A DNA stretch of 64,000 bases from the NCBI GenBank assembly GCA_018656865.1, contig JABHYO010000031.1, positions 1 to 64,000 on the forward strand, read 5' to 3'. The translations under genes and the position numbers were made by a program. The stretch's first letter is position 1. Each line of letters starts with the position of its first letter. This document shows, in pieces, positions 9,766 to 18,439 of this stretch. Source of the stretch: Gammaproteobacteria bacterium. GTDB taxonomy: Bacteria > Pseudomonadota > Gammaproteobacteria > Pseudomonadales > Azotimanducaceae. The notes beneath the pieces are model-generated. The model saw only the letters and a list, made by a program, of their open reading frames with translations, searched no databases and was not told the origin of the DNA.

Positions 9766-11361
9766 ATGGCAGAACGCAATGAATTGATCCTGGCTGACTT
9801 CTTCCTCGGCCGGGCCGAAACGAAACCGGATCATCAGATCCTCACTTTCGAAGGGGCCGGTGTCAGGGAAGACGAAGTCCGCACCTACCAGGAAATCTGG
9901 ATCAATGCTCAGAAAATAGCAGCGGCTATGATAGACCGTGGTCTTGAGCCCGGCGATCGATTTGGGTTGCTCATTATGAATCACCCCGAATTTGTCGAAA
10001 TTATGGCGGCTGCTTCTCTACTGGGATGTGCCTTTGTACCGATCGATCCCCGAACCCGTGGAGCTAAGCTGGCGTATACGCTCAACAACTCCAGCTGCAA
10101 GGGAATCATCTGTGCAGACTACAGCGTTGCACAGCTGGAAGATGTGCGAGATCAGGTGCCAACCCTGAACTGGGTGTTGTTGCTTGAGACCGATGAACCA
10201 GGAAGCGATACAACAGCGGGTGATATCAGAGAATGTGGTTCTCTCGGTGAGGTTCTTGGTGGTCCTGAAGTCACTTTGGATCGGCTTTTAAAGGATCCAA
10301 ACGACACGGTGCAGATCATCTATACATCCGGTACAACCGGAGATCCTAAAGGTGTCACTATTTCCAACCTGAGGTTGGGTAGCAGTACGATATTCGGTCC
10401 GGCCCTGAAGATGGAGCCCGGTGACAAACCGTATACCGGTTTGTCGTTAACCCACGGCAACGCTCAGAGCCTGACGCTGTTGCCGGCCATCGGTATGGAT
10501 CTGCCGGTCGTATTTTCACGCAAATTCACAAAGTCGAGATTGTGGGATGTGACTCGAAAGTATGATTGCACCATCTTCAATCTGTTGGGTGGAATGACGT
10601 CTGCAATCTACAGTGAGCCGCTCAAGGAAAACGATACAGATAATCCGGTACGAATGGTTATTTCAGCGGGGATGCCTGCGATTATCTGGAAGAAGTTTGA
10701 AGAGAGATTTGACCTCAAGGTGATCGAGCTATATGCAGCTGTCGATGGCTACGGGCTGTTTATCAATTACGGTGATGGTCCGATCGGAAGCTTCGGCAAG
10801 ATGCCGGAAGAGTCCGAGTTCAAGATCGTCGATGACGACGGCAATGAGTTACCTCACGGCGAGATGGGTGAGCTGATTGGCCGACCACAACAGGGTGAGG
10901 TCAAAGTAGAGTACTTCGAGAATGAAGAAGCCTCGGAAAAGAAAACCGCAGGGGGCTGGGTGCGCACGGGTGATGTCTGCCACCGTGATGAAGAAGGATG
11001 GTTCTATTTCGATTATCGAAAGGGTGGTGGTATTCGTCACAACGGTGATTTTGTTAATCCTGGGTTTGTCGAACAGGTATTGGCGGAACATCCACAGATT
11101 GACGACGTCTTTGTCTATGGGGTGCCCGCTGCGAGTGGTGCGCCGGGCGAAAGCGATGTGGTCGCAGCCATTGTGGTCTCCGAGGGCTTTGATCCCGGGT
11201 CCGCATTTGATCTTTGTCGTAAAGACTTGGAAGCGAACTTTATACCGAGCTATCTGCAAGTCGTTGACGCGATTCCGAAGACTGCCTCTGAAAAACCGCA
11301 GACCCGGTTTCTGCTGGAGCAGTTTACGCCAGACGGTGAGGGGATATATCAGCAGAGCTGA
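9766..11361 (+). CDS. AMP-forming acyl-CoA ligase (CaiC-like)
   Basis: A 531-residue ANL-superfamily enzyme that activates a carboxylic acid to acyl-AMP and then acyl-CoA. The P-loop YTSGTTGDPKG starts at residue 186. The hinge region has GWVRTGDVC followed by a FDYRKGGGIRHNGDFVNPGFVE segment like crotonobetaine/carnitine-CoA ligases. The usual C-terminal catalytic Lys would lie in the IPKTASEKPQT stretch. The substrate is unknown. The start ATG at 9766 has an AAGGAG site 6 bases upstream. It ends 8 bases from the convergent ligase gene. Confidence 0.88.
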   Translation: MAERNELILADFFLGRAETKPDHQILTFEGAGVREDEVRTYQEIWINAQKIAAAMIDRGLEPGDRFGLLIMNHPEFVEIMAAASLLGCAFVPIDPRTRGAKLAYTLNNSSCKGIICADYSVAQLEDVRDQVPTLNWVLLLETDEPGSDTTAGDIRECGSLGEVLGGPEVTLDRLLKDPNDTVQIIYTSGTTGDPKGVTISNLRLGSSTIFGPALKMEPGDKPYTGLSLTHGNAQSLTLLPAIGMDLPVVFSRKFTKSRLWDVTRKYDCTIFNLLGGMTSAIYSEPLKENDTDNPVRMVISAGMPAIIWKKFEERFDLKVIELYAAVDGYGLFINYGDGPIGSFGKMPEESEFKIVDDDGNELPHGEMGELIGRPQQGEVKVEYFENEEASEKKTAGGWVRTGDVCHRDEEGWFYFDYRKGGGIRHNGDFVNPGFVEQVLAEHPQIDDVFVYGVPAASGAPGESDVVAAIVVSEGFDPGSAFDLCRKDLEANFIPSYLQVVDAIPKTASEKPQTRFLLEQFTPDGEGIYQQS

Positions 11362-11369
11362 TTGCGACG

Positions 11370-13067
11370 CTAGACGGCGTCTGTTATATCCAGCACTTCT
11401 CTGAGCTCCCGCTTGAGAAATTTGCCATTGGCGTTCCGCGGTAGCGGTTCAGAACTGAACCAGATGTATTTCGGTATCTTGTGCTTGGCCATATGATCCA
11501 GGCAGAAGGAGCGAATTTCGTCAGCTGAAATGTGACTGCCTTCGTTCATGTAGATGGAGACACCGACTTCTTCGCCCAGGCGGTCGTCGGGCACGCCGAA
11601 AACAGAGCACTGTTGAATGTCGTCGATTCGATGTAGGCAGGACTCGACTTCGGAACAATAAATGTTCTCTCCACCACGGATCACCATATCCTTGATCCGG
11701 TCGACAATGAAGATAAACCCATCCTCGTCAAGAGTGGCGACGTCGCCGGTATGTAGCCACCCATTGGTAATGGTTTCGGCCGTTGCTTCCTCCCGATTGA
11801 TATAGCCTTTGATGACGGGCGCACCCCTGACCCAGAGTTCACCAGCCTGTCCCTGCGGCAGAGCATCGCCATTGGCATCGACGACCTTGGCTTCGAAGGT
11901 CGGCATGGCGGGACCGGCGCTCGCCGGTTTGTCGACGAAAAATTTGCCGTTAATCGAGGTGATAATGCCGCTGGTTTCTGTCATGCCATAGCCGGTGGCA
12001 GGGCGGGCGGTACTGATCGTCTCATCAATTTTACCAACAAGGTCGGGTTGAAGCTGGGCTCCTCCACCGCCGACCTGGATGAGGCTGGATGTATCGTATT
12101 TGTCGAAGTCGGGATGGCTGATCAATTCTCGTGACATGACCGGGACACCGGTGATATTGGTGATTTTTTCAGCTTCAACCAGCTTCAATGCTTCACCGGC
12201 ATCCCACCGGTACATGTGCACCAGTTTACCACCGACGGCGGTGGTGCCCTGGGCAAGGCAGTTATTGGCGGTAACATGGAACAGTGGTGTCGTTACGAGG
12301 GCAGAGCCAGTAGGTAAATCTTCAGGATCAGGTGGCTCCACATTGTCGATTCGACAGTGTGACAGCATGTGTAGATTGCTCGCAAAGGACAGGTTCATAA
12401 TGTTGTGGACACAACCACGGTGAGTTAGCCGCGCTCCCTTGGGTTTGCCGGTCGTACCAGAGGTGTAGAAGATGCATGCGTCTGTATCGGGGTCTACAGT
12501 CAGTTCTGGGAGATCTCCGCCGGTTGCTAGAACTTCATCGAATGGGATGATCCCTTCCACAGGTTCGGGCAGGCGAATTCCCACTGTAGTGAGGTCGGGA
12601 AATTTGTTCTGGATGTGAGTGAAACGATTTAGTCGTTCCTGGTCGCAAAGTAGTACCTTTGGCGCTGAATCGTCCAAAGCATAGTCCATTTCATCTTCTA
12701 CCCACCAGGCGTTCATGCCAACGGTGGTGATGCCGGTGGTTACGCAGGCCCAGTAACAGAGCATCCACTCAGGATAGTTGCGCATCGCGATAGCGACCCT
12801 GTCTCCGGTCTGGATCCCTTGTTGCCGCAGCCAGTTGGCGATGGAAGCGACCTGAAGATGGGCTTCCTGGTAGGTCCAGCGTTCATCCCCGTAGACGAGG
12901 TATTCGTTATCGCTGTAGGCTGTGGAAAGAAGCCAGATTTCTCGCAGGCTGGGTGGTGCTTCGGAGTAGATCCGCATGGGTGAGCCGCGCACTTCGATTT
13001 CTTCTACATGAAAAGGTGCACCCTTTGTGGTCAGTTCCTCCCAGACCTGGCGATAAATGTCGTACAC
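11370..13067 (-). CDS. AMP-forming fatty-acyl-CoA synthetase
   Basis: An ANL-superfamily ligase with FYTSGTTGKPKGARLTHRG as P-loop, GYGMTETSG as A5 motif, GWLHTGDVATLDEDGF, the hinge RIKDMVIRGGENIYCSEVE and the C-terminal Lys in PRNANGKFLKR. All catalytic motifs are present. I place the start at the GTG at 13067 because GGAG lies 8 bases upstream; the frame extends to a TTG at 13127 but that start lacks a ribosome site. The gene is divergent from the CaiB-type gene at 13157. It probably activates medium- or long-chain acids; the exact substrate is unknown. Confidence 0.88.
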   Translation of the reverse strand: MYDIYRQVWEELTTKGAPFHVEEIEVRGSPMRIYSEAPPSLREIWLLSTAYSDNEYLVYGDERWTYQEAHLQVASIANWLRQQGIQTGDRVAIAMRNYPEWMLCYWACVTTGITTVGMNAWWVEDEMDYALDDSAPKVLLCDQERLNRFTHIQNKFPDLTTVGIRLPEPVEGIIPFDEVLATGGDLPELTVDPDTDACIFYTSGTTGKPKGARLTHRGCVHNIMNLSFASNLHMLSHCRIDNVEPPDPEDLPTGSALVTTPLFHVTANNCLAQGTTAVGGKLVHMYRWDAGEALKLVEAEKITNITGVPVMSRELISHPDFDKYDTSSLIQVGGGGAQLQPDLVGKIDETISTARPATGYGMTETSGIITSINGKFFVDKPASAGPAMPTFEAKVVDANGDALPQGQAGELWVRGAPVIKGYINREEATAETITNGWLHTGDVATLDEDGFIFIVDRIKDMVIRGGENIYCSEVESCLHRIDDIQQCSVFGVPDDRLGEEVGVSIYMNEGSHISADEIRSFCLDHMAKHKIPKYIWFSSEPLPRNANGKFLKRELREVLDITDAV

Positions 13068-13156
13068 TCGCGATGCTCCATGGTGAAGAAGTTTGGGTAA
13101 GATAGGGATTCTGTCTTCAGGTTGCAATCCGAAGCGATGAAAAAAGAGGAGTTTTC

Positions 13157-14371
13157 GTGGCCTATCTATTGGATGGGATAAAAGTAGTTGATCTCGCCAG
13201 TTTCCTGGCCGGCCCAGGTGCGGCCACGCTGATGGCTGACTATGGTGCAGAGGTCATCAAAATTGAACCGCCCGGCGGCGATGGTTACCGCCGTCTGCAT
13301 GGTGGCTGGGATATCGACTACAACTGGCAGCTGACTTCGAGAAACAAGCGCGGCATATCTGTTGACGTGAAAACCGGTGAGGGCCGTGACGTCCTATTGA
13401 AGCTACTGGAAGATGCCGACGTGCTGATCACGAATTTTCGCAATGATCAGATGGAGGATCTTGGACTTGGTTGGGACGAGCTTCATCAAAAGTTTCGAAA
13501 GCTCATCGTCGCTCAATTAACTGGATACGGCAATGTAGGCCCGGATCGAAAGCGTCGTGGCTATGATACGACCGCGTGGTTCGCGAGAACGGGAATTATG
13601 GAGCTGGCAAAAAAACCGGGGGAAGCGCCGCCATTTCCTGCTGGCGGTGTCGGTGATCATGCCTCTGCGATGTCGCTCTTTGCAGGAATAATGATGGCTC
13701 TCTACAAACGAGACCGGGAAGGTAAAGGTAGTTTCGTCGAAACATCCCTGGTTGCAACGGGTTGTTGGGCGAATGGTATGCAACTGCAAGGTGCGATCTC
13801 CGGTTATGATATCGCGCAGGCGCTTGAAAAAGCTGGTGAGCGCAGCCCTTTCGCCATGGTTTATACGACTCGGGATGATCGTCATATCTGCCTTGTTCTG
13901 ACCAATCCTGAAAAGGAGTTTCAGGAAATTGCAGAGGCTTTGGGTCACAAGGACTGGTCCCTGGAAGATAGGTTTTCCGGTATCAGATCTATCATGCGAC
14001 ATCGCGATGAGATTCGGGATTTATTCAGGAAGACCATTGCCGGCATTAGCTTGAAGGATCTGTGCCTGGCTCTGGATGAACATCATTTGACCTATGGCGT
14101 AGTTGAGGGGCTGATGGAAGTCGTGAATGATGCCCACCTGATCGAAAACGGTGTAATTGTTCGCACGGAGTCTGAAGATCCTCGGTTTCAATGGACCATC
14201 GCCAACCCTATCAAGATCTCTGATGAGGAGACGAGGTCTGCAATTGATCCACCGGTACTTGGTGAAGAAACAAGAGAGATTCTGGCGGAACACGGATTCA
14301 CTGCGGATGACATCGAGCGGCTCGTGACCGATAAGATTGTCTTTGCCGCTGAAAACAGCGAACAGGAGTAG
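13157..14371 (+). CDS. CaiB/BaiF family (class III) CoA-transferase
   Basis: A 404-residue enzyme that moves CoA between carboxylic acids. The start reads LLDGIKVVDLASFLAGPGAAT, followed by ADYGAEVIKIEPPGGD, both hallmarks of the family. The probable nucleophilic Asp is Asp137 in GYDTTAW. The start is the GTG at 13157 with AGAGGAG 5 bases upstream. The next gene begins 3 bases after the stop, so the two are an operon. With ligases and acyl-CoA dehydrogenases nearby, it likely activates or racemises a branched or sterol-side-chain acid, which is an inference. Confidence 0.92.
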   Translation: MAYLLDGIKVVDLASFLAGPGAATLMADYGAEVIKIEPPGGDGYRRLHGGWDIDYNWQLTSRNKRGISVDVKTGEGRDVLLKLLEDADVLITNFRNDQMEDLGLGWDELHQKFRKLIVAQLTGYGNVGPDRKRRGYDTTAWFARTGIMELAKKPGEAPPFPAGGVGDHASAMSLFAGIMMALYKRDREGKGSFVETSLVATGCWANGMQLQGAISGYDIAQALEKAGERSPFAMVYTTRDDRHICLVLTNPEKEFQEIAEALGHKDWSLEDRFSGIRSIMRHRDEIRDLFRKTIAGISLKDLCLALDEHHLTYGVVEGLMEVVNDAHLIENGVIVRTESEDPRFQWTIANPIKISDEETRSAIDPPVLGEETREILAEHGFTADDIERLVTDKIVFAAENSEQE

Positions 14372-14374
14372 AAA

Positions 14375-15397
14375 TTGATCGAAGGGATTAATGAAGTCGA
14401 GGTCACCAGGTTTTTGGAGACCCATGTGCCAGTATTGGCACCGCCGGTTCAGTATTCACTGATCGCGGGCGGCCATTCCAATCTGACTTATCGGTGTGAG
14501 GACAGTGCCGGCAATGCCTACGTATTGAGGCGGCCACCACTTGGTCATGTTCTGCAATCTGCCCACGACATGAGCCGAGAGCACAAGATCATTCATGCAT
14601 TGAAGGACTCGGCAGTACCGGTCCCAGATAACTTTGGGCTGTGCCAGGATGAATCTGTCAATGATTCGGATTTTTATTTGATGAGCTTTGTTGATGGGCT
14701 GGTCCTCAATAATTCGAACGATGCCGAAAAGGTGCCGGACGGTGAACGTCGAAGTATCAGCGAGCACGTTGTCGAGATTCTTTGTCAGCTTCACGCCATT
14801 GATCCTGATGAAGTTGGTCTAGGCGATCTCGGTCGTAAGGAAGCTTACCTTGAACGGCAGTTCAAGCGCTGGACTACCCAGTGGGAAGCATCCAAGACTC
14901 ATGAGATCCCAGAGATGGAAGAGAGCTGCAGGATACTGAAAGAGCGCATGCCGGAGCAGATAGGAGCGACCATTGTTCATGGAGATTATCGGCTGGGTAA
15001 TATGATTGTCGGTGATGGTGAGGTTAAAGCCATTCTGGACTGGGAGCTTTGTACACTCGGTGATCCGCTTGCCGATGTTGGCTATATCCTCAACAACTGG
15101 GTCAGCCGGGAAGAAGTCCCGGAGTTGGGTGAGAGTGATCAGGCCCCAACGGCAGCAGGCGGTTTTTTCTCAAGGGATGAGGTCATTTCAATCTATGAGA
15201 ACAAGACCGGGCGTGATCTGTCCGGAATCAACTACTACCGCGCCTTTTCTCATTGGCGACTCGCTGCAATTGGGCAAGGCGTATACAAACGCTATCTGGT
15301 TGGCGCAATGGGGGAAAACCGGGATGTTGACCTGGACCGCCAGAAAGAGAATGTGTCGGTTAGAGCCCGCTCGGCATTGCAACTGCTTAGTAGCTAG
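14375..15397 (+). CDS. Aminoglycoside-phosphotransferase-fold kinase (ACAD11 N-domain-like)
   Basis: A 340-residue APH-fold protein. The Brenner motif IVHGDYRLGN and the metal-binding AILDWELCTLGDP are intact, so catalysis is expected. Stand-alone members of this group occur beside acyl-CoA dehydrogenases, and the mammalian ACAD11 fusion phosphorylates 4-hydroxyacyl-CoA before its conversion. By analogy this protein may phosphorylate a hydroxyacyl-CoA. The TTG start at 14375 lies 3 bases after the CoA-transferase stop, with ACAGGAG upstream, indicating translational linkage. The stop codon falls inside an inverted-repeat element. Confidence 0.85.
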   Translation: MIEGINEVEVTRFLETHVPVLAPPVQYSLIAGGHSNLTYRCEDSAGNAYVLRRPPLGHVLQSAHDMSREHKIIHALKDSAVPVPDNFGLCQDESVNDSDFYLMSFVDGLVLNNSNDAEKVPDGERRSISEHVVEILCQLHAIDPDEVGLGDLGRKEAYLERQFKRWTTQWEASKTHEIPEMEESCRILKERMPEQIGATIVHGDYRLGNMIVGDGEVKAILDWELCTLGDPLADVGYILNNWVSREEVPELGESDQAPTAAGGFFSRDEVISIYENKTGRDLSGINYYRAFSHWRLAAIGQGVYKRYLVGAMGENRDVDLDRQKENVSVRARSALQLLSS

Positions 15398-15522
15398 TTT
15401 TCGTCCGAGAAAGGCAGTTCTCAAGGATGTTAGGCGCGACTGCCTAATATTGTTAGTTTAGAAATCAACGGGTTATCAGGAAACTAGCACCGCGGTTTCG
15501 ATTTCTCGGACACGAACTAGCT
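15392..15522. repeat. 131-bp element bounded by 21-bp imperfect inverted repeats
   Basis: The left arm at 15392-15412 and the right arm at 15502-15522 are reverse complements at 18 of 21 positions. Both begin with AGCTAGTT and end with GTCCGAGAAA when read inward. The interior holds smaller inverted repeats, including TTAGGC/GCCTAA near 15434-15451 and GGCAGT/ACTGCC. It overlaps the phosphotransferase stop codon and fills the convergent gap before the SirB1-like gene. It could be a small non-autonomous mobile element or a bidirectional terminator; no coding capacity was seen. Confidence 0.6.
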
Positions 15523-15533
15523 AATCGGTCTAT

Positions 15534-16352
15534 TCAGTGAATTGTTCTGGGCCCGTCGGCGAGAGCCAGTAGTCTCTTTGAAGCCAGTTGCCGCAGCTTT
15601 TCGTCGGTTGCCGCCTGCAGAACCTGGTTGTAGGCGAGATGTGCCATTGCAGTATTGCCCTGCATTTCATAGACGGCGCCCAGTTGAACATTGAATTCTT
15701 CACGGTCCGGCAACAACAGTAGTTGGCGGTCGATACACGCTTTACTTTCATCCCATTCTTTCGCGCGCCAGAAGATCTGTTTCAGATTGTCGAGTATTCG
15801 AATCAGCACATCCCGTGTGCTGGCCGAATCGAAATATTCTTCCTTGAGCGTGGCTCTCGGTCCGGCAATCTGTCTAAGTAGATTCTGGCAATCGGCATGA
15901 CTTAGTTCACGGCCGGAAAAGGGGTCAACGATAGCGCCTGGTTCCTTGCCGTAGCGAACCAGGAAGTGGCCGGGAAAGGATATTCCGGATACTGGGATAT
16001 CCAGTCTTCCGCCGATGGAAATGTGAATCAGGGCGAGGCTGATAGGGATTCCACAGCGGCTGTCGACAACTCGATTCAGGTAGCTGTTACGGGGATCATA
16101 GTAATCGGAGACATTGCCGCTGAAACCCAGATCTTCGTGAATGTAGTTGACCAGAGATGTAACTGGAATACCGTATCCCTGTCGTTGCCGCTGGAAATCG
16201 ATGGCGAAATTCTTGAGCTGCGATAGATAGTCATCTATGACAATATCGGGTTCAGCCTCGGCGGCGATGAGCAGCGCTGCCTCGTCCAGAGGAATTGCTT
16301 CATCCGGTTGCGCCACGATTTCCGCAAATCTCTGCCTGATATCAACAGCCAT
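15534..16352 (-). CDS. SirB1-family transglutaminase-like protein with TPR region
   Basis: A 272-residue protein of the SirB1/YchA family. The transglutaminase-like core has VDSRCGIPISLAL (Cys), GISFPGHFLVRY (His) and AIVDPFSG (Asp), so the potential Cys-His-Asp triad is intact. Residues ~190-260 form TPR-like helices (REEFNVQLGAVYEMQGN). The family is common in gammaproteobacteria, often near prfA/hemK, but its biochemical role is not established. It has no signal peptide, so it is likely cytosolic. Confidence 0.88.
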   Translation of the reverse strand: MAVDIRQRFAEIVAQPDEAIPLDEAALLIAAEAEPDIVIDDYLSQLKNFAIDFQRQRQGYGIPVTSLVNYIHEDLGFSGNVSDYYDPRNSYLNRVVDSRCGIPISLALIHISIGGRLDIPVSGISFPGHFLVRYGKEPGAIVDPFSGRELSHADCQNLLRQIAGPRATLKEEYFDSASTRDVLIRILDNLKQIFWRAKEWDESKACIDRQLLLLPDREEFNVQLGAVYEMQGNTAMAHLAYNQVLQAATDEKLRQLASKRLLALADGPRTIH

Positions 16353-16417
16353 GCAGCAACTTTACGCCCCTGAGTTGGATATGCAATATACGGCTTTTTT
16401 TAGGGGCTGCAGGTGCG

Positions 16418-17716
16418 TTACCAGGTTGCCACATCCTGCTCGATCAGGTGCCCGTACAGCGCTAGCGCTTCTTCCTGCCTTCTGGGTAGGGTGTACTTCG
16501 GAAACAGATCGTCAGTTGGCTCGTAATCACGTAGAACCTGTCTTGCAACAGTGATCTTATGCACCTCAGTTGGGCCGTCAGCAAGTCCCATGGAGTAGGC
16601 GCCAATCAACATGCCGGTAAAAGGCAGTTCGTTCGATACGCCAATAGATCCATGAATCTGTAGTGCTCTTGAAGCTACGTCGTGATACACCTTTGGCATG
16701 GCTGCCTTAATGGCCGCGATATCTTTTCTGACCTTAAGGTAATCGTTGTATTGGTCGATACGCCAGGCGGTACGGAGGACCAGAAGACGAAACTGTTCCA
16801 TTTCGATCCAGGAATCGGCGATCTTGTCCTGCACCATCTGCTTGTCTGCGAGAAGTTCTCCCTTTGTTGTTCTGGAGAGTGCCCGTTCGCACATCATGTC
16901 AAAAGCCTTGCGGATCTGACCGAGGGTGCGCATGGCATGGTGAATACGGCCTCCACCGAGTCGTGTCTGGGCGACGGCAAACCCTTCACCCCTGCCGCCC
17001 AACATGTTTTCCTTGGGTATCCTTACGTCCTCATAGCGGATGTAGGCATGGCTGCCATGACCGGGTGGTTCGCCGCCAATACCGACATTTCTGATGATAT
17101 TGATACCCGGAGTTTCTGCGGGGACTATAAATTGGCTGATACGTCTGTGAGGTGGAGCATCGGGGTCGGTGACACACATGACAATGAGGAATGATGCATT
17201 TTTCGCGTTTGACGAGAACCACTTTTCACCGTTGATGACGTAGTCGTCACCGTCCTCGGTTGCCAGACACTTGAACATGGTCGGGTCGGCACCGGCATGG
17301 GGTTCAGTCATAGAGAAACAGGAAACGATTTCTCCATCGAGGAGCGGTTGCAGATATTTCCTCTTGTGTTCTTCGGAACCATAGTGCGCAAGGATTTCCG
17401 CATTACCGGAGTCAGGCGCCTGACAACCGAAGGTGATAGGTGCGAATCGAGATGTGCCGAGAATCTCGTTGAGGAGCGCCAGTTTCAGTTGGCCGTAGAC
17501 AGGCCCTCCCAGTTCCGCGCCCAGGTGGCAAGCCCAGAGACCTCTGTCCTTAACCTCCTGCTGCAGTGGGCGGACCAGCTTGATGAAATCGGGATCGTCG
17601 ACCTTATGGCTTTCTCCAAGTATGAGATCCAGTGGTGCGACTTTCTTCTCGACAAATTCACCGGCCCAATCCAGGACCGTTTGATATTCAGGATCGGTAT
17701 CGAAACCCCATGCCAT
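16418..17716 (-). CDS. Acyl-CoA dehydrogenase (ACAD10/11-like)
   Basis: A 432-residue FAD enzyme, longer than FadE-type short enzymes and matching the long-chain or ACAD10/11-like group. Visible motifs are FSMTEPHAGADP, VINGEKWFSSNA, the FAD-binding RALQIHGSIGVSNELP and the C-terminal GPTEVHKITVARQ. The start ATG at 17716 has AGGGAG upstream. Its similarity to the ACAD11 dehydrogenase half fits the stand-alone ACAD11-type kinase at 14375, so the two may act on the same substrate. The region to the divergent gene at 17964 is about 247 bases. Confidence 0.92.
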   Translation of the reverse strand: MAWGFDTDPEYQTVLDWAGEFVEKKVAPLDLILGESHKVDDPDFIKLVRPLQQEVKDRGLWACHLGAELGGPVYGQLKLALLNEILGTSRFAPITFGCQAPDSGNAEILAHYGSEEHKRKYLQPLLDGEIVSCFSMTEPHAGADPTMFKCLATEDGDDYVINGEKWFSSNAKNASFLIVMCVTDPDAPPHRRISQFIVPAETPGINIIRNVGIGGEPPGHGSHAYIRYEDVRIPKENMLGGRGEGFAVAQTRLGGGRIHHAMRTLGQIRKAFDMMCERALSRTTKGELLADKQMVQDKIADSWIEMEQFRLLVLRTAWRIDQYNDYLKVRKDIAAIKAAMPKVYHDVASRALQIHGSIGVSNELPFTGMLIGAYSMGLADGPTEVHKITVARQVLRDYEPTDDLFPKYTLPRRQEEALALYGHLIEQDVATW

Positions 17717-17963
17717 AGCTTTTCTCCCTTACGTGCAGTGAAGGGCCACTGTAGCGTCTGAGCAGGTATTCGGCAAACCAGGGACTGGATACCGGTTTCA
17801 CATCGGTCAGGACACGAAGATAGCGAAAAGTGTTGTGGCTGACTTTGCAATTAGGCATCACATCCAATTTATAGATCAAGTCGTTGAAGATCGGGGGGAA
17901 TACTGACAAGACCCTGTCAGTAGAGGTTGGGTAGAATGCACCCAACCTTGAGGGAGATATCCT

Positions 17964-18356
17964 ATGGAAAACCCATCAATCTTGAATCATGTGTCGATAG
18001 CCGTATCTGACGCTGACATATCCCTGCCTTTCTACGACAAAGTGCTGGCAACAATAGGCGCAAAGCGACTCGCTGAGCATGAGGGAACGGTGGCTTATGG
18101 CAAGATGTTCCCTGAATTTTGGGTACACCCGGCCCCTTTTAATGGCGGTAAGGCCGAGGTTGCGAACGGCGTTCATTTTTCTTTTTCCACCAGTTCCAAG
18201 GAAGAAGTACAGGCGTTTCATGCAATGGCGCTGGAGGCAGGAGGAATCGACGACGGCGCGCCGGGACCACGACCGGAGTATGGTGAACCGTACTATGGCT
18301 CTTTTGTCAGAGATCCTGATGGCCACAAACTGGAGGCGACCTTCTGGGATGAGTAA
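17964..18356 (+). CDS. VOC-family (glyoxalase/dioxygenase fold) protein
   Basis: A 130-residue protein with one vicinal-oxygen-chelate module pair. The N-terminal LNHVSIAVSDADISLPFYD carries the first likely metal ligand, His8, and the C-terminal DPDGHKLEATF carries the usual Glu. The start ATG at 17964 has GAGGGAG upstream. Members include glyoxalase I, dioxygenases and epimerases; the reaction here is not identifiable. It stands alone between two minus-strand genes. Confidence 0.85.
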   Translation: MENPSILNHVSIAVSDADISLPFYDKVLATIGAKRLAEHEGTVAYGKMFPEFWVHPAPFNGGKAEVANGVHFSFSTSSKEEVQAFHAMALEAGGIDDGAPGPRPEYGEPYYGSFVRDPDGHKLEATFWDE

Positions 18357-18367
18357 GTGAAAGTATC

Positions 18368-18420
18368 AGGCCCAGGCCCAGGCCCAGGCCCAGGCCCAAG
18401 CCCAAGCCCAAGCCCAAGCC
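18368..18420. repeat. Hexanucleotide tandem repeat (AGGCCC)5(AAGCCC)3.8
   Basis: Five AGGCCC units (18368-18397) are followed directly by three AAGCCC units and a partial fourth, 53 bases in all. It lies between the VOC stop and the cytochrome P450 stop, outside both genes. Two homogeneous blocks differing by one base suggest slippage expansion after a point change. No hairpin is evident because units are not self-complementary. Confidence 0.97.
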
Positions 18421-18439
18421 TGGCTGATTCTACTTCAAC

